Numbered from the stretch's first letter, positions 1 through 7,784 are shown. The stretch: DNA of 32,017 nucleotides from Micromonospora sp. MP36 (GCF_008119785.1 NZ_VSFA01000082.1:1-32017), one strand, 5' to 3'. A program made the numbers and translations. The notes: generated from the sequence alone by a model not told the origin.

Positions 1-83
1 CAGGCCAGCCGCTGCTGGAGATCGTCGAGGTCGGCCTGGGGGACGTCGATGCGGAACGGGGCGATCGTGCTGTCGTTCGTCAT
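1..83 (-). CDS. Epoxide hydrolase, N-terminal fragment
   Basis: Only the first 27 or so codons are inside the window; the gene runs off the left edge. Read on the minus strand it gives a peptide containing PFRIDVPQADLDDLQQRLA, which looks like the opening of the epoxide hydrolase N-terminal (EHN) domain that precedes an alpha/beta-hydrolase fold in actinobacterial epoxide hydrolases. A second in-frame ATG lies two codons upstream at 89 and could be the start instead. The gene is divergent from a WYL regulator starting at 147, with an inverted repeat between them, an arrangement suggesting that the regulator controls it. The catalytic domain is not visible, so the enzyme class rests on this short stretch alone. 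Confidence 0.6.
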   Translation of the reverse strand, partial: MTNDSTIAPFRIDVPQADLDDLQQRLA

Positions 84-94
84 GGTCATCAGCG

Positions 95-124
95 TAGGAA
101 CGAATTAGGCAAGTTCCGTTCCTA
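95..124. promoter_or_regulatory. Inverted repeat between epoxide hydrolase and WYL regulator
   Basis: TAGGAACG at 95-102 and CGTTCCTA at 117-124 are perfect 8-bp inverted arms separated by 14 bp. The pair fills most of the 57-63 bp gap between the divergent genes. It is a likely operator for the WYL regulator, which would control both genes; the binding partner is inferred from position. Confidence 0.6.
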
Positions 125-146
125 ATGCCCTGGCAGACTCCGAAGA

Positions 147-1121
147 ATGTTGGAAACCTCGGCGCGGCTGCTGCGCCTGCTCTCGCTACTCCAGACGCCC
201 CGCGAGTGGACCGGCACCGAACTGGCCGAGCGGCTGGCGGTCACCACCCGCACCATCCGCAACGACGTGGAACGCCTGCGAAACCTCGGCTACCCGGTGC
301 ACGGCAGCCGAGGCGCGGTAGGCGGCTACCGACTCGGCGCCGGCGCCGCACTGCCGCCCCTGCTGCTCGACGACGAGGAGGCGGTCGCGGTGGCGATCGG
401 GCTCCGCACCGCCGCCGGGGGCACGATCACCGGAGTCGAGGAGACCTCGCTGCGCGCACTGGCCAAACTGGAGCAGGTGCTACCGGCCCGACTCCGGCGC
501 CGTGTCAACGCCCTCCAGCAGTACGCCGTAGCGGTGCCCCGAGACGACCTGGGCCCGCGGGTGGACGCCGACACGCTGAGCGCCCTCGCCACCGCCTGCC
601 GGGACCACGAGCGCCTGCGATTCGACTACCGAAGCCACGACGGCTCCGAGAGCCGGCGCGAGGTGGAACCGTACCGGCTGGTCAACTGGGGACGCCGGTG
701 GTACCTCGTCGGGTTCGACGTCGAGCGGGCCGACTGGCGGACGTTCCGGGTGGACCGGCTCCACCCACGCACCCCAACAGGCCCCCGATTCACCCCCCGC
801 GATCTCCCCGAGGAAGCCGTCGACCAGGTACGCCGGGGCGTGTCCTCGGCCGCCTGGCGGCACCGGGCCCAGGTCGTCGTGCACGCACCGGCCGAACAGC
901 TCGCCGAGCGGATCAACGCCGCCATCGGCACCATCACACCGATCGACGACACCCACTGCCGGCTGGACACCGGCGCGGACAGCATCGAGGCGCTCGCCGT
1001 TCACCTCGGCCTGCTCGGCGTCGACTTCACCGTGACGGAGCCCGCGGAGCTCGTCGAACTCGTGCGTGCACTCGCCGGCCGTTACCACCGCGCCACCGAG
1101 CCACGGCCGCAGGAGACCTAG
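147..1121 (+). CDS. WYL-domain transcriptional regulator (YafY/PafC-like)
   Basis: This 324-residue protein has an N-terminal winged helix (about residues 1-60, with TELAERLAVTTRTIRNDVERL as the helix-turn-helix) and a WYL domain in the second half, where the motif appears literally as RRWYLVGFD. WYL regulators bind DNA as dimers and often sense small ligands or nucleotides through the WYL domain. The length is normal for the family. The ATG at 147 is favoured because it begins the HTH domain directly; no strong ribosome binding site is seen, so initiation may be weak or nearly leaderless. It is divergent from an epoxide hydrolase gene and the inverted repeat at 95-124 is the obvious operator. 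The ligand is unknown. Confidence 0.9.
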   Translation: MLETSARLLRLLSLLQTPREWTGTELAERLAVTTRTIRNDVERLRNLGYPVHGSRGAVGGYRLGAGAALPPLLLDDEEAVAVAIGLRTAAGGTITGVEETSLRALAKLEQVLPARLRRRVNALQQYAVAVPRDDLGPRVDADTLSALATACRDHERLRFDYRSHDGSESRREVEPYRLVNWGRRWYLVGFDVERADWRTFRVDRLHPRTPTGPRFTPRDLPEEAVDQVRRGVSSAAWRHRAQVVVHAPAEQLAERINAAIGTITPIDDTHCRLDTGADSIEALAVHLGLLGVDFTVTEPAELVELVRALAGRYHRATEPRPQET

Positions 1122-1164
1122 GCCATCATCGCCGAACCCGAAGCCGCCTAACCCGTCCACACGA

Positions 1165-1191
1165 ACCCGGCTCCGCTGCGCTGCGCCGGGT
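1165..1191 (+). terminator. Possible hairpin terminator after WYL regulator
   Basis: ACCCGGC (1165-1171) and GCCGGGT (1185-1191) form a 7-bp stem with a 13-nt loop, 43 nt after the regulator's stop. There is no T-run, so this is a weak call. The rest of 1122-1374 holds nothing recognisable. Confidence 0.35.
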
Positions 1192-1374
1192 GCTGCCGCC
1201 TGCCCAGGCACCATTGGATTTTCGGGTCTGACCGTCGAGTGCCAGCGCCTGCAGTTGCATTCGCGGGAACGTCCGGTTTCTCCCGTTCCTGGGGGGGCGG
1301 ATTGTGCCCGTACGGGCCGTTTCCGTTGACGCGGTACGCCGGTCGCTGTCGGTCCCGGGTACTACGATCCGGCG

Positions 1375-2112
1375 ATGGCCACCTACGCGGGACCCGGCGA
1401 CCTGAGCGGCACCGAGTTCATCGGGACGAACTTCGCGGGCAGCGTGTTCCGCGAGGTGGATCTGAGCGGTACCCGGATCAGGGGAGCCCTGCTCAACGGC
1501 GCCGACATCGACGGGGTCATCGACGGGCTGCGGGTCAACGGCGTCGAGGTGGCACCGCTGATCGAGGCCGAGTTGGACCGGACGTACCCGGAGCGCACGA
1601 AGCTGCGTCCGTCCACACCGGACGGTATGCGTACCGCGTGGGAAACCGTGGAGGCGCTCTGGGCGCCGACAATGGCGCGGGCGGAGTTGCTGCCGGAGGA
1701 GGATCTGCACCGGTCGGTCGACGGGGAGTGGTCGTTCGTCCAGACACTGCGGCATCTGGTGATGGCGACCGACCTGTGGTTCGGTCAGGCGGTACTGGGC
1801 CGGGAACGGCCGTACCACCCGCTCGGGTTGCCGGCGACGTTCATCACGAACGGTGCGGACCTCGGCATCGACATGGGTGCCGATCCGAGCTTCGCCGAGG
1901 TGGTGGCGGTCCGGGCCGGCCGCATGACCGAGGTACGGGAGTTCCTCGCCACCGTCACCCAGGAGGACCTGGACCGCGTACGCGAGCCGAACGCCCCGCC
2001 CGGCTGGCCGTCGCCCGGCCCTCGCGCCGCATCGGCGTGCCTGCGGGTCATCTTCAACGAGGAGTGGGCACACCACAGCTTCGCCGTCCGCGATCTCGAC
2101 GCGTTGGGTTGA
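1375..2112 (+). CDS. Pentapeptide-repeat / DinB-fold protein
   Basis: The protein has 245 residues. Residues about 8-50 contain consecutive pentapeptide-type repeats (LSGTE, FIGTN, FAGSV, FREVD, LSGTR, then IRGAL and LNGAD). Residues about 85-240 are a DinB-like four-helix bundle with conserved-looking RHLVMATDLW and NEEWAHHSFAVRDL segments that would supply histidines for a metal site. DinB-fold proteins include mycothiol- or bacillithiol-dependent S-transferases; actinomycetes use mycothiol, so a thiol-transferase or detoxification role is possible but unproven. The gene stands alone between the WYL regulator and the transposable element. The ATG at 1375 precedes the first repeat unit directly. 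Confidence 0.8.
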   Translation: MATYAGPGDLSGTEFIGTNFAGSVFREVDLSGTRIRGALLNGADIDGVIDGLRVNGVEVAPLIEAELDRTYPERTKLRPSTPDGMRTAWETVEALWAPTMARAELLPEEDLHRSVDGEWSFVQTLRHLVMATDLWFGQAVLGRERPYHPLGLPATFITNGADLGIDMGADPSFAEVVAVRAGRMTEVREFLATVTQEDLDRVREPNAPPGWPSPGPRAASACLRVIFNEEWAHHSFAVRDLDALG

Positions 2113-2169
2113 CCAGACGCCCCACGCCGATATGTCGCGCTGTTGAGTCATCGGATTTGCGGCGTGGAA

Positions 2170-2189
2170 ACCCGGTCGTTTACGGCCGG
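2170..2189 (+). repeat. Left-end hairpin of the IS element
   Basis: CCCGG/CCGGG outer arms with an inner CGT/ACG pair around TT. It closely matches the hairpin at the right end, as expected for the subterminal structures that TnpA recognises in this family. Confidence 0.6.
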
Positions 2190-2261
2190 GAGGAAACGCC
2201 GCTCCCTCCCTTCGGTGATCGTCTTATGTGGACGGTTGGTAGGGTGTGGGGCGTGGGTGGG

Positions 2262-3389
2262 GTGGTGAAGCGGGCTTACAAGTACCGCTTCTATCCGTCC
2301 CCTGAACAGGCCGCGCAGTTGAACCGCACCTTCGGGTGCGTGCGTCTGGTGTACAACCGGGCGTTGGAGGCCCGTACCCGGGCGTGGGCGGTCGACCGTC
2401 AGCGCACCACGTACGTGCAGTCGTCGGGGTGGCTGACGGAGTGGAAACGCACCGATGAGCTGGCGTTCCTGAACGAGGTGTCGTCGGTGCCGTTGCAGCA
2501 GACGTTGCGGCATCTGCAGGCCGGGTTCGTGGCGTTCTGGGACAAGCGGGCCCGGTACCCGCGCTTCAAGTCCAAGCGCAAATCGCGGGCGTCGGCCGAA
2601 TACACCCGTTCCGCGTTCCGCTGGCGTGACGGCCGGCTCACCCTGGCCAAGATGACCGCGCCGCTGGCCATCGTGTGGTCGCGGCCCCTGCCCGAAGGGG
2701 CGGAACCGTCCACGGTCACGGTGTCTCGGGATGCTGCCGGACGCTGGTTCGTGTCCCTGCTGGTGGAGGACCCGACGGTGAAGCCGCTGCCGCCCGTTGC
2801 GGCGGAGGTTGGGGTGGATGCGGGTATCACCAGTCTGCTCACCCTGTCGCGCCCGATCAGCGGGGTGAGCGATGAGCAGGGCAAGGTGGCCAACCCGCGG
2901 TACGGGCAGGCCGACCGGCGGAAGCTGGCCAAGGCGCAGCGGAACATGGCCCGCAAACAGAAGGGCTCCGCGAACCGGGCGAAGGCCCGACTGAAGGTGG
3001 CCCGGATCCATGCGCGTATCGCTGACCGGCGTCGGGACCATTTGCACCAGCTGACCAGTCGACTCGTCCGTGAGACTCAAACGGTCGCGATCGAAGACCT
3101 CAGCGTGCGGAACATGCTCCGCAACCGGCGTCTGGCCCGTGTCATCTCTGATGCGGCCTGGGGTCAGTTCCGCAGCATGCTGGAGTACAAAGCCCAGTGG
3201 TACGGGCGTGAGGTGGTCCCCGTCGACCGGTGGTTGCCGTCGAGCAAGACCTGCTCGGCGTGCGGATGGATCAACACCACCCTCGCCCTCAACGACCGCT
3301 CCTGGACCTGCCCCGGCTGCGGGGTTGAGCACGACCGGGACATCAACGCTGCCAAGAACATCCTCGCCGCCGGGCTGGCGGAGAGGTAA
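2262..3389 (+). CDS. tnpB: TnpB, RNA-guided nuclease of IS200/IS605 element
   Basis: The 375-residue protein has every TnpB landmark. The N-terminal KRAYKYRFYPSPEQ and FGCVRLVYNRAL segments form the OrfB N-terminal domain. RuvC-I is VGVDAGI (D186), RuvC-II is VAIEDLSVRNM (E278), the zinc ribbon uses C331, C334, C350 and C353, and RuvC-III is HDRDINAAKNI (D360). All catalytic and zinc residues are intact, so it should be an active omegaRNA-guided DNA nuclease that promotes retention of the transposon. The reading frame stays open far upstream, but homology begins at KRAYKYR, so GTG at 2262 or 2265 is preferred; ATG at 2226 is the alternative. The 3' end overlaps or adjoins the predicted omegaRNA. 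No tnpA is nearby. Confidence 0.92.
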   Translation: MVKRAYKYRFYPSPEQAAQLNRTFGCVRLVYNRALEARTRAWAVDRQRTTYVQSSGWLTEWKRTDELAFLNEVSSVPLQQTLRHLQAGFVAFWDKRARYPRFKSKRKSRASAEYTRSAFRWRDGRLTLAKMTAPLAIVWSRPLPEGAEPSTVTVSRDAAGRWFVSLLVEDPTVKPLPPVAAEVGVDAGITSLLTLSRPISGVSDEQGKVANPRYGQADRRKLAKAQRNMARKQKGSANRAKARLKVARIHARIADRRRDHLHQLTSRLVRETQTVAIEDLSVRNMLRNRRLARVISDAAWGQFRSMLEYKAQWYGREVVPVDRWLPSSKTCSACGWINTTLALNDRSWTCPGCGVEHDRDINAAKNILAAGLAER

Positions 3390-3512
3390 AACGCCTGCGG
3401 AGCTGATGTAAGACCTCAAGGGAACCTCCCGGCAGGGCAATCGGCGATGAAACAGGAAACCTCACGGGCGACCGTGAGAATCCCGGTCCCTTCAGGGCCG
3501 GGAGGATGTCAA
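3390..3512 (+). ncRNA. Probable omegaRNA (TnpB guide RNA) scaffold
   Basis: In this family the guide RNA scaffold comes from the 3' end of tnpB and the element's right end. Here the 3' region contains a perfect 7-bp hairpin (CTCACGG 3461-3467, CCGTGAG 3472-3478, tetraloop GCGA), then the GC-rich right-end hairpin 3482-3502 and the terminal AGGATGTCAA. The guide would start at about 3513, in host DNA reading into the end of ltrA. The 5' boundary is not determinable by eye and may lie inside tnpB. Confidence 0.55.
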
Positions 3513-3523
3513 GGTCACTACAA

Positions 3524-4759
3524 CTAGTGCGCCGGGGAGGGGGCCTCCGGGGGACGGCCAGCGGCACGGTGGGCGTCGGCGAGGGCGACGGCGAGCAGTA
3601 CGAGCCCGGCGACGACCGGAGCAACGAGCGGCGGGGCGAAGTCCAGGGGGATGGCGGCGGCTGCCAGTGCGGCGATGGCGACGACGCGGCGGAGCGAGAG
3701 CCGGTTGAACACGATGCGTTCCAGACGGATGCGGCCGTAGAGGAACAGTGCCGGGCCGCCGAGGCTCGTGATGAGCCACGCGGGTTCAGGCAGGCCTGCC
3801 GGGTGTTTCAGCACGGCCTCGAAGCCGACGGCGGTGGCGACGATGCCGAGCACCATGAGGACGTGGGCGGTGCCGGTGGCGCGGCCGGCGGCGTCCCTGT
3901 CCCGGGCGGTGGCGAGGGCTTCGGCGAGGACCTGTCCGGAGCGGTAGAAGTAGATGCGCCACAGCAGCACTGTCGACAGGAACGCCACCACCAGCAGCGC
4001 GGAGGTGGCCAGGGTGATCGGCTGGCTGGTGAACGTGGTGCCGACAGCGAGCACGGTTTCCCCGAGGGCGATCATCAGGAACTGTTGGTATCGCTCGGGC
4101 AGGTGGTGTTTGCTGTCCGTGGCCCACGCGCTGACCGGCGGTTCGGGCCTCCCCGGTGCCGGCCAGCGTAGCTGCGCGGCGACGATGTCCACGGTCACGG
4201 CGGCTCCCCACAGGGCGGCCCGGGCGCCGCCGCTGACGGCGGCGCCGGCGAAGAAGATTCCCGCCGAGACCACGTTCCAGGGCAGCGACCGGCGGTAGAG
4301 CTGTTGCAGGGGGTGTCCGCGCAGCGTGGGTATCAGGATGAGGGGCCGGCCCAACTGCAGGATCACGTACGGCAGCACGAACGCCAAGCCGCGGCCGATG
4401 AACGCGGATGGCAGCGACGACGACATGACCAGTAGTCCGAAGGCGCTGGCCAGCACGATGTACTGGATCTTGCGGCGGCGCGGGTCGAACCAGCTGGTGA
4501 TGTGCGCGGTCGTGATCCACAACCAGATCAGCGGCAGCGACAGCACGAGCATGTAGGCCATGGCCCGCCAACGGGCGAGCACGTCGTCGCTGACGATGTC
4601 CCGCGCGACCCGGTTGACCACCCCGGCCAGGGCGAACACCAACACCAGGTCGACGAACAGTTCCAGGAAGTTGGCCTGCCGCACGTCCTCGCGGCGTTGC
4701 AACAGGTCTGGACCCTGTCCGCCGCCCTCCCGACCGCCCATACCGCTCACACCGCTCAT
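3524..4759 (-). CDS. Low temperature requirement A (LtrA) family membrane protein
   Basis: This 411-residue polytopic membrane protein has about ten hydrophobic segments. The N-terminal FLELFVDLVLVFAL stretch is the hallmark of the LtrA family, and FLMIALGETVLAVG around the middle is the second family signature. LtrA was first linked to growth of Listeria at low temperature; the biochemical role is unknown. The ATG at 4759 was chosen because it begins a short hydrophilic lead before the family signature; the open frame continues upstream without homology. The stop at 3524 is 11 bp beyond the end of the tnpB element. It is divergent from the crotonase gene at 4943, and one KstR2-like operator lies in the shared gap, nearer to the crotonase. 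A role in the catabolic island is not indicated. Confidence 0.85.
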   Translation of the reverse strand: MSGVSGMGGREGGGQGPDLLQRREDVRQANFLELFVDLVLVFALAGVVNRVARDIVSDDVLARWRAMAYMLVLSLPLIWLWITTAHITSWFDPRRRKIQYIVLASAFGLLVMSSSLPSAFIGRGLAFVLPYVILQLGRPLILIPTLRGHPLQQLYRRSLPWNVVSAGIFFAGAAVSGGARAALWGAAVTVDIVAAQLRWPAPGRPEPPVSAWATDSKHHLPERYQQFLMIALGETVLAVGTTFTSQPITLATSALLVVAFLSTVLLWRIYFYRSGQVLAEALATARDRDAAGRATGTAHVLMVLGIVATAVGFEAVLKHPAGLPEPAWLITSLGGPALFLYGRIRLERIVFNRLSLRRVVAIAALAAAAIPLDFAPPLVAPVVAGLVLLAVALADAHRAAGRPPEAPSPAH

Positions 4760-4896
4760 AATCGCCCGATCCAACCCCGGCACACGGAGGGTTGAACGTC
4801 CTACACTCGGAGGGAAGCCACGGACGCGTACCTCACTCGCGTGTTCGCGTGCTTGCGCTGATGCGCCGCGTCGGGGTCCCGGCCACTCCCCTATCA

Positions 4897-4910
4897 AGCA
4901 AGCGCTTGGT
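4897..4910. promoter_or_regulatory. KstR2-like operator 1
   Basis: AGCAAGCGCTTGGT, a perfect match to AnCAAGnnCTTGnT. It lies 32 bp before the crotonase start at 4943. No convincing -35/-10 pair is seen just upstream of it. Confidence 0.8.
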
Positions 4911-4942
4911 ATGCTCCGCCGACGGGGATGGGGAGGGGCGAC

Positions 4943-5752
4943 ATGACCGTTCGGCATGAGCGGCACGGCCAGGTCATGGTGTTCACCATCGACCGGCCGC
5001 GGGTGCGGAACTGCCTCGACCACGCCACCCTGTCGGCGTTGACCGCCGGCCTGACCGCGGCGGCCACCGACCCGGAAGTACGGGCGGCGGTGCTCACCGC
5101 CACCGGCGAGCGGGCGTTCAGCGCCGGGCTGGATCTGAAGGCGGTGGCTGAGGCCGGGATGCCCGACCCGGCAACCAGCCCGCTGCACCTGCTCCGGGAC
5201 GGCTACCCGCTGCCGGTCATCGCCGCGGTCAACGGAGCGGCGGTCGGCGGCGGCTTCGAGCTGGCACTCGCCTGCGACCTCCGGGTGGCCGCCGAGCACG
5301 CGTATTTCGCGCTGCCGGAGGTCTCACTCGGCATCGCCGCCACCGAGGGCGGGACCGAGCTCCCGCAGCGCGTCCCGCTGGCCGTGGCGCTGGAGATCGG
5401 GTTGGCCGGCGAGCCGCTCGGCGCCGCACGCGCGTACGAACTGGGCCTGGTCAACCGCGTGGTGCCCGCGGTCGAGCTGCTGCCGGCGGCGCTCGCCTTG
5501 GCCGAGCGGGTCGCCGGGCACTCGCCGGCGGCCGTCCGCGCCACCAAGGATCTGATGTACCGGTCCCTCTCGATGGATCCGGCCTCGCTGCGTGCCCGCA
5601 ACCGCGCCGCCACCGTGGCCCTGCTCGCCGGGCCCGATGCGGCCGAGGGGATGGCGGCCTTCGTCGAGAAGCGCGCACCACGATGGGCCGCGCCGGCACC
5701 GGACGCGCCGGGCGGGCCGGTCCCGGACGCGGCGGGGCCGGGTGAGCGGTGA
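4943..5752 (+). CDS. Enoyl-CoA hydratase/isomerase (crotonase) family protein
   Basis: The protein has 269 residues and is a crotonase-fold enzyme acting on an acyl-CoA. Oxyanion-hole segments are AFSAGLDLK (about 58-66) and NGAAVGGGFELALACD (98-112). Both acidic residues of classical hydratases appear conserved: E106 in GGGFEL and E126 in ALPEVSLG. It could therefore be a true 2-enoyl-CoA hydratase, unlike the two other crotonases of this island. The ATG at 4943 follows GGGAGGGG at good spacing; an in-frame ATG at 4928 lies upstream of that site and is rejected. It is a single-gene unit preceded by KstR2-like operator 1, and another operator separates it from fadA6, so it is co-regulated rather than co-transcribed. 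The substrate is inferred to be a steroid-derived CoA thioester. Confidence 0.85.
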   Translation: MTVRHERHGQVMVFTIDRPRVRNCLDHATLSALTAGLTAAATDPEVRAAVLTATGERAFSAGLDLKAVAEAGMPDPATSPLHLLRDGYPLPVIAAVNGAAVGGGFELALACDLRVAAEHAYFALPEVSLGIAATEGGTELPQRVPLAVALEIGLAGEPLGAARAYELGLVNRVVPAVELLPAALALAERVAGHSPAAVRATKDLMYRSLSMDPASLRARNRAATVALLAGPDAAEGMAAFVEKRAPRWAAPAPDAPGGPVPDAAGPGER

Positions 5753-5783
5753 GGTACGTCACGACACAGCCCAGCAGTAACCA

Positions 5784-5797
5784 ATCAAGCGCTTGGT
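5784..5797. promoter_or_regulatory. KstR2-like operator 2
   Basis: ATCAAGCGCTTGGT, a perfect AnCAAGnnCTTGnT match, 62 bp before the fadA6 start. It heads the fadA6-SDR-MFS unit. Confidence 0.82.
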
Positions 5798-5859
5798 AAG
5801 CTCCGGCAGGGAGTTGGGCGAGACGCACCCGCCGTGCGGTCGCGGATCGGAGGACAGGC

Positions 5860-7011
5860 ATGACGGAGGCCTACATCGTCGAGGCGGTCCGCACGCCGGT
5901 GACCCGGCGCCGTGGCGCCTTGGCCGGGGTGCATCCCGCGGATCTGGGCGCCCACGTGATCTCCGGACTGATGTCGCGCAGCGGGGTGGATCCCGCCGCC
6001 GTGGACGACGTCGTGTTCGGCTGCGTGGACACCCTCGGCCCGCAGGCCGGGGACATCGCCCGCACGGCGTGGCTCGCCGCCGGCCTGCCGGACCACGTCA
6101 CCGGGGTCACGGTCGACCGGCAGTGCGGCTCGTCCCAACAGGCGGTGCACTTCGCCGCCCAGGCGGTGCTCAGCGGCACCGCCGACATCGTCGTTGCCGG
6201 GGGCGTGCAGAACATGAGCGCGATCCCCATCTCGGCGGCGATGACCACGGGCGCGCAGTTCGGCTTCCCGGACCCGTTCTCCGGCTCGTCCGGATGGCGC
6301 CGCCGCTACGGCGACCAGCCGGTCTCGCAGTTCCGCTCGGCAGAGATGATCGCGCAGAAGTGGGGCGCGAGCAGATCGGAGATGGAGGCGTTCGCGCTCC
6401 GCAGCCACCGGCGGGCACTGGCCGCAATCGCCGAGGGCCGGTTCGACCGCGAACTCCTTCCGCTCGACGAGGCCACGGTCGATACCTGCCCCCGGGCGGA
6501 CACCTCGCTGGAGAAGATGGCCGACCTCCAGCCGCTCGAGCCAGGCGGGAGCATCACCGCCGCGGTCGCGAGTCAGATCTGCGACGGTGCCGCCGCCTTG
6601 CTGGTGATGTCCGAGCGGGCGGTCCGGGAGCACGGGGTCAGCCCGCGCGCCCGGATCCACCACATGTCGGTACGCGGTGCCGACCCGGTCTGGATGCTGA
6701 CCGCTCCCATCCCGGCCACGGCCCACGCGCTGGCCCGCACCGGCCTGTCGATCGCGGACATCGACCTGTTCGAGGTCAACGAGGCGTTCGCCTCGGTGGT
6801 GCTCGCCTGGATCAAGGAGACCGGCGCGGACCCGGAACGGGTCAACGTCAACGGCGGAGCGATCGCGCTGGGGCACCCGCTGGGCGCGACCGGCGCGCGG
6901 CTGATGACCACCCTGCTGCACGAGCTCGAGCGCACCGGTGGCCGGTACGGCCTGCAGACGATGTGCGAGGGCGGCGGCCAGGCGAACGTCACGATCATCG
7001 AGAGGCTCTGA
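5860..7011 (+). CDS. fadA6: Steroid ring C/D 3-ketoacyl-CoA thiolase FadA6
   Basis: This 383-residue thiolase shows the nucleophilic Cys in VDRQCGSSQQA (C89), the HPLGATG histidine (H339) and the C-terminal CEGGGQANVTIIERL cysteine (C369). From memory, long stretches (GVTVDRQCGSSQQA, VAGGVQNMS, the RYGDQ..SQFR segment, GRYGLQTMCEGGG) agree closely with mycobacterial FadA6 (Rv3556c), a KstR2-regulon thiolase needed for late steps of cholesterol ring C/D breakdown. It would cleave a 3-oxoacyl-CoA with CoA to release acetyl-CoA. The start at 5860 follows GGAGGA at 5849-5854. KstR2-like operator 2 lies upstream. The stop overlaps the ATG of the next SDR by one base (TGATG), so the two are probably translationally coupled. 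Confidence 0.92.
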   Translation: MTEAYIVEAVRTPVTRRRGALAGVHPADLGAHVISGLMSRSGVDPAAVDDVVFGCVDTLGPQAGDIARTAWLAAGLPDHVTGVTVDRQCGSSQQAVHFAAQAVLSGTADIVVAGGVQNMSAIPISAAMTTGAQFGFPDPFSGSSGWRRRYGDQPVSQFRSAEMIAQKWGASRSEMEAFALRSHRRALAAIAEGRFDRELLPLDEATVDTCPRADTSLEKMADLQPLEPGGSITAAVASQICDGAAALLVMSERAVREHGVSPRARIHHMSVRGADPVWMLTAPIPATAHALARTGLSIADIDLFEVNEAFASVVLAWIKETGADPERVNVNGGAIALGHPLGATGARLMTTLLHELERTGGRYGLQTMCEGGGQANVTIIERL

Positions 7012-7784
7012 TGGATCCGGACCTGACCGGCAAGGCCGTGATCGTCACCGGCGGCACCCGCGGCATCGGCGCGGAGATCGCCCGCCGGTATCTCGAGGCC
7101 GGTGCGCAGGTGCTGGTCTGCGGCCGTACGGTCGTGGACGAACTGCCGGCCGGCGGCGGGCGCGGCGCGGAGTTCGTCCAGGCCGACATCCGACAGCCCG
7201 AGCAGGCCGCGGCGGTGGTCGACGCCGCGGTCGCGCGGTTCGGCCGGCTCGACATCCTGGTCAACAACGCCGGCGGCTCGCCCATGGCCGACGCGGCAAC
7301 CGTCTCCCCTCGGTTCATCAGCTCGGTCGTCTCGCTGAATCTGCTGGCTCCCTTCTTCCTCGCGCAGCCCGCCAACGCGGTCATGCAGCGGCAACCCGAG
7401 GGCGGGCTGATCCTCAACATCGGCAGCGTCGCGGGGCGCGACCCGGCTCCGGGCACCGCGGCGTACTCGGCGGCCAAGGCCGGGCTGAGTACCCTGACCC
7501 GAGCGCTGGCGCTGGAGTTCGGACCCCGGGTGCGGGTCAATCAGGTCACCGTTGGCCTGGTGCGGACCGAGCTGGCGCACCTGCACTATGGCGACGAGGA
7601 AGGGGTGCAGGCGGTCGCGGCGACGATTCCGCTGGGGCGGATGGCGGCCCCGGCCGATGTCGCCGCCGCCTGCCTGCTCCTCAGCTCACCGCTCGCCGAC
7701 TACGTGAATGGCACGGAGCTGCTGGTCGACGGCGGCGGCGAGATACCGGCCCGGTTCCTCGCCGCACGGCCCACCGCCAGTTAA
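7011..7784 (+). CDS. Short-chain dehydrogenase/reductase (Rv3549c-like?)
   Basis: The 257-residue classical SDR has the cofactor motif TGGTRGIG (13-20), NNAG in LVNNAGGSP, and an intact Ser-Tyr-Lys set (NIGSVAG and AAYSAAKAG). It should oxidise or reduce a hydroxyl/keto group of a CoA-bound intermediate with NAD(P). It begins at the last base of the fadA6 stop codon, so it belongs to the fadA6 transcript. In mycobacteria the ring C/D regulon contains SDRs of this size (Rv3548c, Rv3549c, IpdF); this one is the best candidate here for the Rv3549c place, but that match is weaker than those of the ipd genes. Substrate not known. Confidence 0.8.
   Translation: MDPDLTGKAVIVTGGTRGIGAEIARRYLEAGAQVLVCGRTVVDELPAGGGRGAEFVQADIRQPEQAAAVVDAAVARFGRLDILVNNAGGSPMADAATVSPRFISSVVSLNLLAPFFLAQPANAVMQRQPEGGLILNIGSVAGRDPAPGTAAYSAAKAGLSTLTRALALEFGPRVRVNQVTVGLVRTELAHLHYGDEEGVQAVAATIPLGRMAAPADVAAACLLLSSPLADYVNGTELLVDGGGEIPARFLAARPTAS

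Larger units (their letters stand above)
2143..3512 (+). mobile_element. tnpB-only IS200/IS605-family element (IS1341 type)
   Basis: An intact tnpB is flanked by two similar hairpins. The left one at 2170-2189 has CCCGG and CCGGG arms with an inner CGT/ACG pair; the right one at 3482-3502 has the same outer arms with CCC/GGG inside and is followed by AGGATGTCAA. There is no tnpA, so the element is of the non-autonomous IS1341 group. The outer borders are estimates: TTGAG at 2143-2147 is a candidate target-adjacent motif, and GTCAA ending at 3512 is the likely right end. No target duplication is expected for this family. The element lies between the stop of the DinB gene (2112) and the stop of the convergent ltrA gene (3524), so it disrupts neither. 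Confidence 0.75.

Noticed and set aside
95..124. A KstR (KstR1) type operator, TnnAACnnGTTnnA
   Set aside because: GGAAC and GTTCC arms are too far apart; the repeat fits a local WYL operator instead.
480..1214. Minus-strand frame opposite the WYL regulator
   Set aside because: No recognisable domain, GC-driven composition; the plus-strand gene is clear.
1239..2261. Long open frame upstream of and continuous with tnpB
   Set aside because: The frame overlaps the DinB gene out of phase and has no homology before KRAYKYR; high GC keeps frames open by chance.
2148..3440. Minus-strand 430-codon frame opposite tnpB
   Set aside because: Antisense shadow rich in Arg, Pro and Gly; tnpB on the plus strand has all conserved motifs.
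4910..4915. TATGCT after operator 1 as a -10 box, with the same pattern CTTGnTAnnnT at other sites
   Set aside because: At the clearer units a proper TTGACG-N16/17-TAnnnT promoter lies upstream of the palindrome, so the downstream TA-like hexamers are probably coincidental.
4760..5299. N-terminal extension of the ltrA frame
   Set aside because: The extension crosses the operator and the crotonase gene and shows no LtrA homology or signal; the ATG at 4759 gives the normal family length.
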